Program-made: the position numbers and the translations under genes
Assembly (NCBI GenBank): GCA_001799475.1
Contig: MGTN01000101.1
Span: 2,378-7,992 of the forward strand
DNA length: 5,615 bases
Direction of reading: 5' to 3'
Source of the DNA: Desulfovibrionales bacterium GWA2_65_9
GTDB taxonomy: Bacteria; Desulfobacterota; Desulfovibrionia; Desulfovibrionales; Desulfovibrionaceae
Notes under the pieces: generated by a model
Told to the model about the DNA's origin: nothing
The model's input: the letters and a program-made list of their open reading frames with translations, nothing else
The model's database searches: none
Shown: in pieces, positions 1 to 5,615 of the stretch
How the letters are laid out: each line of letters begins with the position of its first letter
Numbering within the stretch: position 1 is the first letter of the stretch

Positions 1-29
1 GTTAGAGTCCCCTAAAAAAACCCCGCCCC

Positions 30-35
30 AAGGAG
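30..35 (+). promoter_or_regulatory. Ribosome binding site of uppP
   Basis: AAGGAG matches the Shine-Dalgarno consensus and is the only such site before the uppP ATG. The gap to the ATG is 13 bases, longer than the usual 5-9, and it contains a run of seven C (38-44). The site supports ATG 49 because there is no in-frame alternative nearer to it. No promoter can be identified in the 48 bases available. Confidence 0.6.
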
Positions 36-48
36 CACCCCCCCAGCT

Positions 49-864
49 ATGGCCCCCTGGTACATCGCCGTGATCATGGGCCTTGTCGAAGGCCTCACCG
101 AATTTCTTCCCGTCTCAAGCACCGGCCACCTCATCCTGGCCGGGCATGCCTTGAGCTTCACCGGACCCAAGGCCGAGACCTTTGAGATCGCCATCCAGCT
201 CGGGGCCATCCTGGCCGTGGTGGTGCTCTACCACGACCGCTTCCTGGGCCTGCTCAAGACCGATCCGGGCAAAAGCTTCTCCGGCCCGCGCGGCATCTGG
301 CTGTTGTTCCTGACCTCGCTGCCAGCCCTCGGCCTCGGCTTCCTGGCCCACAAGGCCATCAAGGCGCACCTCTTCGGCCCGCGCACCGTGGCCCTGGCCC
401 TGCTCGTCGGGGCCGTGCTGATGTTCGTGGTGGAGGCCCGCGCGGCGCGCCTGAAGCGGCCCCGCAAGCGTCTGGTGGACTCGCTGGACGCCTTGACCCC
501 GAAGCTGGCGCTCGGGATCGGCCTGTTCCAGTGCCTGGCCCTGTGGCCGGGCTTCTCGCGTTCCGGGGCTACGATCATGGGCGGCATGCTGACGGGCGTG
601 GACCGCAAGACCGCCGCCGAATACTCCTTCCTGGCCGCGGTGCCGGTGATGTGCGCGGCCGTGGGCTACGATCTCTTGAAGAACGGGCAGCTGTTCGAGC
701 CCGGCGACCTGGTGTTCCTGGGCCTCGGCTTTGCGGTCTCCTTCGTGTCCGGCTGGGCGGCGGTGAAGGGCTTCATCGGGCTGTTGTCGCGCTTCACGCT
801 GCGTCCCTTTGCCTGGTACCGGCTGGCTCTGGCCCCGCTGGTCTGGATGCTCTGGCCGAACTGA
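49..864 (+). CDS. uppP: Undecaprenyl-diphosphatase UppP (BacA family)
   Basis: This integral membrane enzyme of 271 residues removes one phosphate from undecaprenyl pyrophosphate. It thereby recycles the C55 lipid carrier for peptidoglycan and other envelope polymers, and extra copies are known to give bacitracin resistance. Both family signatures are intact. The first is the N-terminal EGLTEFLPVSSTGH at residues 14-27, with the acidic pair E14 and E18 and with H27. The second is PGFSRSGAT at residues 167-175, with the catalytic R171. The order and spacing follow E. coli UppP closely, including the FQCLALWPGFSRSGATI stretch, and the length is normal for the family. Several hydrophobic segments are visible, around residues 47-61, 83-100, 113-128, 152-166, 193-210, 221-245 and 252-268. 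The gene appears to be transcribed separately from what follows, since an intrinsic terminator lies 64 bases past the stop. Identification is secure; only the exact start has slight uncertainty because of the long gap to the ribosome binding site. Confidence 0.97.
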   Translation: MAPWYIAVIMGLVEGLTEFLPVSSTGHLILAGHALSFTGPKAETFEIAIQLGAILAVVVLYHDRFLGLLKTDPGKSFSGPRGIWLLFLTSLPALGLGFLAHKAIKAHLFGPRTVALALLVGAVLMFVVEARAARLKRPRKRLVDSLDALTPKLALGIGLFQCLALWPGFSRSGATIMGGMLTGVDRKTAAEYSFLAAVPVMCAAVGYDLLKNGQLFEPGDLVFLGLGFAVSFVSGWAAVKGFIGLLSRFTLRPFAWYRLALAPLVWMLWPN

Positions 865-928
865 AGACCCTCCGCACGTATCATCGCCCATACCTTGGCC
901 TTGCAATTCCGGCCCGCTTCGGTTAGGC

Positions 929-958
929 TGCGCTATTCGCCGAATAGCGCATTTTTTT
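929..958 (+). terminator. Rho-independent terminator after uppP
   Basis: The arms TGCGCTATTCG (929-939) and CGAATAGCGCA (941-951) are perfect reverse complements around a single C. In RNA this folds as a stem of about 9-10 base pairs with a 3-5 base loop. Seven T follow directly at 952-958. The stem plus T-run is the classic intrinsic terminator on the + strand, and it fits the end of the uppP transcript. It lies only 27 bases before the next start codon, so it may also sit in the leader of the downstream gene. Confidence 0.9.
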
Positions 959-969
959 GTCAACCTTTC

Positions 970-975
970 AGGAGG
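970..975 (+). promoter_or_regulatory. Ribosome binding site that fixes the start of the ligase-like gene
   Basis: A full AGGAGG lies 10 bases before ATG 986. The same reading frame is open further upstream to an ATG at 809, but that start would overlap uppP and read through the terminator hairpin. The strong site here makes 986 the credible start. Confidence 0.85.
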
Positions 976-985
976 ACTACAGTAC

Positions 986-2251
986 ATGACCCGCAAGGAC
1001 CGCACCGAGGGCATTTACAGCCGTCGCGAGGTGCTCGACGATTCCGAGCGCCGCCAATATTACCAGCTCCAGCTCAAGGACTTGCTCTCCTACGCCTACC
1101 GATATTCCGAGGACGTGAAGAAGCGCTTTGACCGCTCGCAGTTCAATGTGGACAAGTTCAAGGCGCTCTCCGACCTCAAGCACGTGCCCATCCTGAAGAA
1201 GAAGGAACTCATCTTCCTCCAGAGCATGGGCCCGCGTCTGGGCGGCCTCTTGACCAAGGACCTGGGCGAACTGCGGCGCGTGTTCCTGTCGCCCGGCCCC
1301 ATCTTTGATCCCGAGGATCGTCAGGACGATTACTGGGGCTGGACCGAAGGCTTCTACTCCGTGGGCTTCCGCCCCGGCGACGTGGCCCAGATCACCCTGC
1401 CCTACCACATGGCCCCGGCCGGACTGATGTTCGAGGAGCCACTCAAGAACCTGAACTGCGCGGTGATCCCCGCAGGTCCGGGCAACACCAGCTCGCAGTT
1501 GGAGATCATGCAGAAGCTGCGCGTCACCGGCTACATCGGCACGCCGAGCTACCTGCTGCACCTGACCCAGAAGGCCGAGGAAATCGGCTTGTCCTTGCGC
1601 AAGGACCTGTTCCTTGAGGTGGCCTTTGTCACCGGCGAGAAATTCTCCGAGAAGATGCGCACCACCCTGGAAAAGAAGCTCGACTGCGTCATGCGCCAGG
1701 GCTACGGCACGGCCGACGTGGGCTGCATCGGCTACGAGTGCTTCCACAAGTGCGGCCTGCACCTCTCTAACCGCGCCTTTGTCGAGATCTGCCACCCGGA
1801 CACCGGCATTCCGCTGAAGGACGGCGAGGTCGGCGAGATCGTGGTCACGGCCTTCAACAAGACCTATCCGCTCATCCGCCTGGCCACGGGCGACCTCGGG
1901 TTCATCGACCGCGCGCCCTGCGCCTGCGGCCGCACCAGCCCGCGCCTGGGCAACATCGTGGGCCGCGTGGACACCACCGCGCGCATCAAGGGCATGTTCG
2001 TGTACCCGCACCAGGTGGAGCAGGTCATGGCCAAGTTCGAGGAGATCAAGCGCTGGCAGATCGAGGTCACCAACCCCGGCGGCATCGACGAGATGGTCCT
2101 GTCCATCGAATCCGGCGCCTTCAAGCGCGAGGAGGAGCTGCTGCACACCTTCCGCGAGAAGATCAAGCTGCGCCCCACGCTGAAGATCCTGAACCCCGGC
2201 ACCCTGCCCCCGCAGATCCGGCCCATCGAGGACAAGCGCACCTGGGATTAG
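986..2251 (+). CDS. Phenylacetate-CoA ligase-like adenylate-forming enzyme, atypical
   Basis: This protein of 421 residues belongs to the PaaK branch of the ANL (acyl-CoA synthetase) superfamily, which activates a carboxylic acid with ATP and transfers it to CoA. PaaK-like landmarks are present in order: an N-terminal helical part with HVPILKKKEL at 67-75; FRPGD at 128-132; AGPGNTSSQ around 163-171; GTPSYLL at 185-191; a GE turn at 217-218; GYGTADVG at 239-246; EC at 251-252; LIRLATGDLG at 296-305; CACGRTSPR at 312-320; GRVDTTARIKG at 326-336; and YPHQVE at 340-345. The C-terminal IEDKRTWD contributes K417, a candidate for the catalytic lysine. Two departures stand out. The expected SSGTTGxPT phosphate-binding loop reads SPGPIFDPE (102-110), and the usual Glu of the YGxxE motif is Asp (D244). 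C252, C256, C312 and C314 could form a metal site; this is inference. The substrate is unknown, and no indolepyruvate oxidoreductase genes, common partners of PaaK-like ligases, lie nearby. The protein is cytoplasmic and is probably cotranscribed with the next two genes. The family call is firm; true ligase activity is uncertain. Confidence 0.85.
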   Translation: MTRKDRTEGIYSRREVLDDSERRQYYQLQLKDLLSYAYRYSEDVKKRFDRSQFNVDKFKALSDLKHVPILKKKELIFLQSMGPRLGGLLTKDLGELRRVFLSPGPIFDPEDRQDDYWGWTEGFYSVGFRPGDVAQITLPYHMAPAGLMFEEPLKNLNCAVIPAGPGNTSSQLEIMQKLRVTGYIGTPSYLLHLTQKAEEIGLSLRKDLFLEVAFVTGEKFSEKMRTTLEKKLDCVMRQGYGTADVGCIGYECFHKCGLHLSNRAFVEICHPDTGIPLKDGEVGEIVVTAFNKTYPLIRLATGDLGFIDRAPCACGRTSPRLGNIVGRVDTTARIKGMFVYPHQVEQVMAKFEEIKRWQIEVTNPGGIDEMVLSIESGAFKREEELLHTFREKIKLRPTLKILNPGTLPPQIRPIEDKRTWD

Positions 2252-2271
2252 CCCGCGCCGCTTGAACAACC

Positions 2272-2276
2272 GGAGG
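2272..2276 (+). promoter_or_regulatory. Ribosome binding site of the ChaN-like lipoprotein gene
   Basis: GGAGG lies 4 bases before ATG 2281, slightly close but usable. A TTG directly before the ATG (2278) is in frame but only 1 base from the site, so ATG is preferred. A later in-frame ATG at 2353 has no comparable site. Confidence 0.65.
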
Positions 2277-2280
2277 CTTG

Positions 2281-3666
2281 ATGCCTGCTCCTGCAATGCA
2301 ACGCGCCCTGGTCTCTGCCTCGTGCAGGGGCCGGGGCGCGTTTTTCTTGACGATGCCGCTCGCAACCCTTCTCCTGGCAGCCCTGTTTCTGCTTGGGGCC
2401 TGCGCCCGGCCCGCGCCGCAGCAGCCCGCCATGCAGGTCAGCTTCCTGCCAGTGCCGGGCGAATTTCTGACCGACCAGGGCGACCGGCTTGCGCCCGAGG
2501 GCCTGCGCCAGCGCGCCGCGGCGGCGGCCTACATCCTGGTGGGCGAAAGCCACGGCAACCCCTGCGACCATGAGGCCGAGGCCCGCATCCTGACCATCCT
2601 GGCCCACGCCAAGGTCCCGCCAGCCGCTCAGATCGTCGTCGGGCTGGAAATGGCCCCGGCTGCGCTCAATCCCGTGCTGAAGGAATTTTCGGGCGGCACC
2701 ATCGCGTCCGAGGACCTGGAGCGGCGGCTGGACTGGAAGACCAACTGGGGCCACCCCTTTGCCAAGTATCTGCCGGTGTTCCGGGCCATCCGCGACTGGA
2801 AGCTGCCGGTGGTGGGCCTGAACGTACCCCCGGGCGTCATCCGCCGCCTTTCGGCTGCGGCCATGGCCAATGCTTCCGCCGCTGATCCCGTGGCCGCGCT
2901 CTCAGCCGAGGACCGGGCCACGCTGCCCGCGCGCATCATCCCGCCCGCGCCGGAGCAGCTGGCCTTCCTGCGCGAGGTCATGGGCAGCCACCCCAAACAA
3001 GCCCAAAAGCCCGCCGCCACCGCAGCTGGTGCCTCAGTCGATCCGCGCCAGGAGGCGCGCTTCCTGCTCATCCAGAGCGTCTGGGACTCGGCCATGGCCG
3101 AACAGGCCGTAAACGCACGCAAGGCCTTGGGCCGACCCGTGGTGCTGCTGGCGGGCGCGGCGCACGTGGAGGGCGGCCTGGGCATTGCCCGGCGCCTGCG
3201 CGTGCTCGACCCCGGCGCTACGGTGCTGCTCATTTCGCCCTGGCGCGGGGACGCTTTCGACCGGGCCGACGCCGACGTGCGCGTGTACTGCCCGGAGAGC
3301 TTCGAGAGCCGCATGGGCATGACGCTCGAGTCCCGGCCCCTGGTTCTGGGCGGCCGGGGCGATCAGGACCTGCAGGTGCTCGTCAGCGCGGTCCGGCGGG
3401 GATCAAAAGCCGAGGCCGCAGGGCTCCGGCCCGGCGACGTGGTCCTGCGCGCGGGCGGCTACCGCATGCGCAGCCTGAACGCGCTGCACCTGGCGGGCAG
3501 CGACGCCTATCGCGAGAAGAAGAGCCTGGTCTTTGTCATCCGGCGCGGGGACGACTGCTACACCGTGGACCTCGGCCCTCTTGGCGTCCCGGGCGGCCAG
3601 GGCATACCGGGTGCCCCACAGAGCGGCCAGCAGGCCCGGCAACCCGCACCCACAGGAAAACCCTAG
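2281..3666 (+). CDS. ChaN/DUF399-family lipoprotein with C-terminal PDZ domain
   Basis: This is a predicted exported lipoprotein of 461 residues. Basic residues (R8, R16, R18) precede a hydrophobic stretch ending in the lipobox LGAC, with C41 as the likely lipidated residue. This argues for ATG 2281 over ATG 2353, which would leave a signal peptide without positive charge. Alanine after the cysteine is compatible with outer-membrane sorting under the E. coli rule. The ChaN-type domain spans about residues 70-330. It shows ILVGESHGNPCDH (85-97, with E89, H91 and H97), GLEM (E123), WKTNWGHPF (152-160), PVVGLNVP (176-183) and LLAGAAHVEGGLG (289-301, with H295). Campylobacter ChaN is a haem-binding lipoprotein linked to iron uptake, but the family's general role is unsettled. 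A PDZ domain follows at about 360-432, with GSKAEAAGLRPGDVV at 374-388, and then a Gly/Pro/Gln-rich tail. The PDZ domain suggests binding to a protein C-terminus or envelope partner. No haem-uptake genes lie nearby, so a haem role is not supported by context. The gene lies between the ligase-like gene (29-base gap) and mutM (2-base gap). Confidence 0.85.
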   Translation: MPAPAMQRALVSASCRGRGAFFLTMPLATLLLAALFLLGACARPAPQQPAMQVSFLPVPGEFLTDQGDRLAPEGLRQRAAAAAYILVGESHGNPCDHEAEARILTILAHAKVPPAAQIVVGLEMAPAALNPVLKEFSGGTIASEDLERRLDWKTNWGHPFAKYLPVFRAIRDWKLPVVGLNVPPGVIRRLSAAAMANASAADPVAALSAEDRATLPARIIPPAPEQLAFLREVMGSHPKQAQKPAATAAGASVDPRQEARFLLIQSVWDSAMAEQAVNARKALGRPVVLLAGAAHVEGGLGIARRLRVLDPGATVLLISPWRGDAFDRADADVRVYCPESFESRMGMTLESRPLVLGGRGDQDLQVLVSAVRRGSKAEAAGLRPGDVVLRAGGYRMRSLNALHLAGSDAYREKKSLVFVIRRGDDCYTVDLGPLGVPGGQGIPGAPQSGQQARQPAPTGKP

Positions 3667-3668
3667 CC

Positions 3669-4571
3669 ATGCCCGAGCTGCCCGAGGTCGAGACCATCGC
3701 CCGCACCCTGGCCGGCGAGGTGGAGAGCCGCCTGATCCTGGGCGTGGACGTGCTGGACCAGAGCGCCATTGTACCTGACCTTGACGCTTTCCGCGCGCTG
3801 GTGCTGGGGCGGCGCATCGCCCGTGTTGACCGGCGCGGCAAGCTGCTCCTGCTGCATCTGCAGGCTGGCGGCGGCAAGGACGGCGGGACCATCGCCGTGC
3901 ACCTGCGCATGACCGGCCGCGTGCTGGCGCTGCCGTCCACCAAAGAACCCGCCGACGCAGACGCGCTTTCGGCACATCGCCCGCGCGTCATCCTGACCCT
4001 GTCCGACCGGGGGCAGGGGGGCATGTTCCTGCTCTTCGCCGACGTGCGGCGCTTTGGGCGCATGCATGCCTTTGCGCCGGGCGTTGGGCCGGGGAGCATT
4101 GATTGCTGGCCCTTCTACCGCGATCTCGGCCCGGAGCCGCTCTTGCTGAGCGCCCAGGACTTTCGGGCCTGCCTGGCCCCGTCCGGCCAGTCATCCGGAA
4201 AAAAGAGCCGTGCGCGCATCAAGGCGCTGTTGCTCAACCAGGGCGTCATCGCGGGCATCGGCAACATCTACGCCGACGAGGCCCTGTTCCGCGCGGGCAT
4301 CCGGCCCGACGCCGTGGCCGGGGGCTTGAGCGTGCGCCGACTGGACAGGCTCTTCGCGGCCATCAGGTCCGTGCTGACCCAGGCCATCGCCGAGAACGGC
4401 AGCTCCATCCGCGACTACCGCGACGCCCACGGCGATGCCGGGGCCTTCCAGAACCATTTCCGGGCCTATGGCCGCGGCGGCGAGAAATGCCTCGACTGCG
4501 GCGCAGTCATGCGCTCCATGCGCGTGGCCGGCCGCACCAGCACCTTCTGCCCCCACTGCCAGACGTCGTAG
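3669..4571 (+). CDS. mutM: Formamidopyrimidine-DNA glycosylase (Fpg/MutM)
   Basis: This base-excision repair enzyme of 300 residues removes 8-oxoguanine and formamidopyrimidines from DNA and nicks the backbone by its AP-lyase activity. The N-terminus MPELPEVET provides the catalytic proline (P2 after Met removal) and E3. K58 in RRGKLLLL corresponds to the conserved lysine near position 57 of E. coli Fpg. M81 in HLRMTG and the RRFG segment at 127-130 match the residues that fill the gap left by the flipped base. GIGNIYADEALF at 196-207 is the helix-two-turn-helix signature. The C-terminal zinc finger is complete, with C274, C277, C294 and C297 (CX2C-X16-CX2C) and R289. All key residues are present, so the enzyme should be active. 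It is about 30 residues longer than the usual 270, with the extra length in the loops around 65-75, 90-120 and 170-182. An AGGA site at 3654-3657, inside the end of the preceding gene, lies 11 bases before the ATG. The 2-base gap to the lipoprotein gene implies cotranscription. Confidence 0.98.
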   Translation: MPELPEVETIARTLAGEVESRLILGVDVLDQSAIVPDLDAFRALVLGRRIARVDRRGKLLLLHLQAGGGKDGGTIAVHLRMTGRVLALPSTKEPADADALSAHRPRVILTLSDRGQGGMFLLFADVRRFGRMHAFAPGVGPGSIDCWPFYRDLGPEPLLLSAQDFRACLAPSGQSSGKKSRARIKALLLNQGVIAGIGNIYADEALFRAGIRPDAVAGGLSVRRLDRLFAAIRSVLTQAIAENGSSIRDYRDAHGDAGAFQNHFRAYGRGGEKCLDCGAVMRSMRVAGRTSTFCPHCQTS

Positions 4572-4576
4572 ATTTC

Positions 4577-4614
4577 CTGCCGCTGACCATTCTTTCTCTG
4601 CCGCTCACCGATTC
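4577..4614 (+). repeat. Imperfect direct repeat, 21-base period
   Basis: CTGCCGCTGACCATTC (4577-4592) is followed by CTGCCGCTCACCGATTC (4598-4614). The two copies share CTGCCGCT exactly, then ACC and ATTC, and start 21 bases apart, about two helical turns. The pair lies just after mutM and upstream of the transporter gene. It could be a paired protein-binding site or chance; the sequence alone does not decide. I see no convincing -35/-10 pair in this gap. Confidence 0.4.
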
Positions 4615-4640
4615 CGAAAGGAGATGTGCTCCAGGCCGGT

Positions 4641-4697
4641 GTATGCCGAAGCGATTTTTGCGGGGCGCCCCGGCAAGCAGGCACCCGCACGGCATAC
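4641..4697 (+). repeat. Nested inverted repeats upstream of the transporter gene
   Basis: GTATGCCG (4641-4648) is the exact reverse complement of CGGCATAC (4690-4697). Between them lies a second symmetrical element: TTGC (4658-4661), the perfect palindrome GGGGCGCCCC (4662-4671), one G, and GCAA (4673-4676). No T-run follows, so this is not an ordinary terminator. It may be an operator or a folded leader for the gene starting at 4722. The symmetry is seen directly; the function is inferred. Confidence 0.4.
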
Positions 4698-4708
4698 CAT
4701 GACTGCAC

Positions 4709-4714
4709 AGGAGG
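4709..4714 (+). promoter_or_regulatory. Ribosome binding site that fixes the GTG start of the transporter
   Basis: AGGAGG lies 7 bases before GTG 4722, ideal spacing. It selects this GTG over the next in-frame GTG at 4737, and there is no suitable ATG in the N-terminal region. Confidence 0.85.
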
Positions 4715-4721
4715 AACACAC

Positions 4722-5615
4722 GTGAAGCACAGGACCGTGGGCCACGCCCACCACCAACCCGATCCGGGAGCCGCCGCCGCTGCGACGGCAGGGTATGGCA
4801 ACAAGGGTTGGATCGTCGTCTTTTCCGGCCTGGGGCTGAACCTGGCCCTGGGCGTGCTCTATGCCTGGAGCGTGTTCGCCAAGCAGATGACCGAGACCGT
4901 CGAGTTGGGCGGCTGGGGCCTGACCAAGACCGAGGCCAGCCTGCCGTACATGCTGGCCATCGGCGTGTTCGCGCTGATGATGGTGCCCGCCGGGCGCCTG
5001 CAGGACCGCCTGGGGCCGCGCGTGGCGGCCATGGCCGGGGCGGTGCTCACCGGGGCCGGGATGGTGGTGTCGAGCTTTGCCGGGCCGGGCAACATGCTGC
5101 CCGTGCTCGTGGGCTTCGGGCTCATGGCTGGGTCAGGCTTCGGCCTGGGCTACGCCGCAGCCACGCCCGCAGCGATCAAGTGGTTCCCCCCGGAGAAGAA
5201 GGGCATGATCACCGGCATCGTGGTCAGCGGCTTCGGCCTGGCCCCGCTGTACATCGCCCCCTTGAGCAAGTACCTGCTGAGCGCGCACGGCGTGGGCGGA
5301 GCCTTCCGCATCCTGGGCGCTGGCTTCACCGTGGTCACGCTGCTGCTCGCCCGCATGATCGTCAACCCGCCTCTGGCCGTGGCCGCCGCTGGCATCTCGG
5401 CATCCGGGTCCGCGCCCGCGCCTTCGACCTCGGTCTGGCGCGAGATGCTGGGCACGCGCGCCTTCTACCTGCTGTACCTCGAATTCACCTTCACCGCCCT
5501 GGCCGGACTCATGATCATCGGCCACCTGGCCAAGATCATCGCCGTGCAGACCGGCGGCCTGGTGCAGACCGGCTTCATGCTCGTGGCCACCATGGCCGTG
5601 TTCAACGCCTCGGGC
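4722..5615 (+). CDS. MFS transporter, oxalate/formate antiporter (OFA) family, partial at right edge
   Basis: The first 298 codons of a major facilitator superfamily carrier are present, and the reading frame is still open at the end of the window. OFA-family members usually exceed 400 residues, so roughly the last quarter or more is missing. An N-terminal tail of about 29 residues, with several His and a run of Ala, precedes the first membrane segment. That segment contains GLNLALGVLYAWSVF (38-52), typical of OFA carriers. The MFS loop between segments 2 and 3 reads GRLQDRLGPR (91-100). Segments 4-5 carry GFGLGYAAATPAAIKWF (about 139-155), followed by PEKKG, also characteristic of this family. 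Further segments are visible near 162-182, 195-214, 247-270 and 279-298, with a polar Ala/Ser/Pro-rich loop at about 215-240 between the two halves. Family members exchange or import small carboxylates such as oxalate, formate, pyruvate or lactate, and the substrate here cannot be read from the sequence. Translation probably starts at GTG. A 150-base gap with repeats separates it from mutM, suggesting its own control. Confidence 0.92.
   Translation, partial: MKHRTVGHAHHQPDPGAAAAATAGYGNKGWIVVFSGLGLNLALGVLYAWSVFAKQMTETVELGGWGLTKTEASLPYMLAIGVFALMMVPAGRLQDRLGPRVAAMAGAVLTGAGMVVSSFAGPGNMLPVLVGFGLMAGSGFGLGYAAATPAAIKWFPPEKKGMITGIVVSGFGLAPLYIAPLSKYLLSAHGVGGAFRILGAGFTVVTLLLARMIVNPPLAVAAAGISASGSAPAPSTSVWREMLGTRAFYLLYLEFTFTALAGLMIIGHLAKIIAVQTGGLVQTGFMLVATMAVFNASG

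Noticed and set aside
1..20. Resemblance of the first bases to a tRNA T-arm
   Set aside because: The TTCRA core is missing and there is no CCA-ending acceptor stem.
901..928. Possible -35 TTGCAA with a -10 near 923-928
   Set aside because: The candidate -10 (TTAGGC) matches the consensus very poorly, so no promoter is claimed.
809..985. Extended N-terminus of the ligase-like protein from ATG 809
   Set aside because: It would overlap uppP by 56 bases and translate through the terminator hairpin. The AGGAGG at 970-975 supports ATG 986 instead.
115..1014. A 299-codon open frame on the - strand opposite uppP
   Set aside because: It is low-complexity, rich in Gln, Gly, Arg and His, crosses the terminator and has no family signature. 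It is a shadow of uppP.
977..2365. A 462-codon open frame on the - strand opposite the ligase-like gene
   Set aside because: It mirrors the coding frame of a clearly homologous + strand gene. Its translation is rich in Ala, Gly, His, Leu and Gln with no recognisable motif, as expected from GC-biased third positions.
4641..4661. Possible sigma-54 promoter ending in TTGC
   Set aside because: The GG needed 12 bases before the GC element is absent (GA at 4648-4649), so the -24 element does not match.
4658..4676. GC-rich palindrome considered as the terminator of the mutM transcript
   Set aside because: No T-run follows on either strand in the required position; the T-run at 4655-4659 is on the wrong side.

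Overview
The window is a GC-rich bacterial chromosomal segment with strong G/C preference at third codon positions. All five recognisable genes lie on the + strand. The gene set (a short PaaK-like adenylating enzyme, a ChaN-type lipoprotein with a PDZ domain, MutM and an OFA-family transporter) and the composition recall Desulfovibrio-like Desulfobacterota. That placement is an inference; no rRNA or other taxonomic marker is present.

Layout: bases 1-48 are a short leader with a ribosome binding site. uppP (49-864) encodes undecaprenyl-diphosphatase, the membrane enzyme that recycles the lipid carrier of cell-wall synthesis. A textbook intrinsic terminator (929-958) follows it. A tightly spaced set of three genes comes next: a phenylacetate-CoA-ligase-like protein (986-2251), a ChaN/DUF399 lipoprotein with a C-terminal PDZ domain (2281-3666), and mutM/fpg (3669-4571). 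The gaps within this set are 29 and 2 bases, which suggests one transcript. A 150-base gap (4572-4721) carries a direct repeat and nested inverted repeats. It precedes an MFS transporter of the oxalate/formate antiporter family (from 4722) that runs off the right edge.

The genes do not form an obvious single pathway. uppP and mutM are housekeeping genes. The ligase-like protein and the ChaN-PDZ lipoprotein are the least understood. The ligase-like protein keeps the PaaK fold motifs but lacks the usual Ser/Thr/Gly-rich phosphate-binding loop. I found no convincing new defence, mobile or RNA-based system. The points most worth a second look are that altered loop, the ChaN-PDZ architecture, the terminator placed only 27 bases before the ligase start, and the repeats upstream of the transporter.
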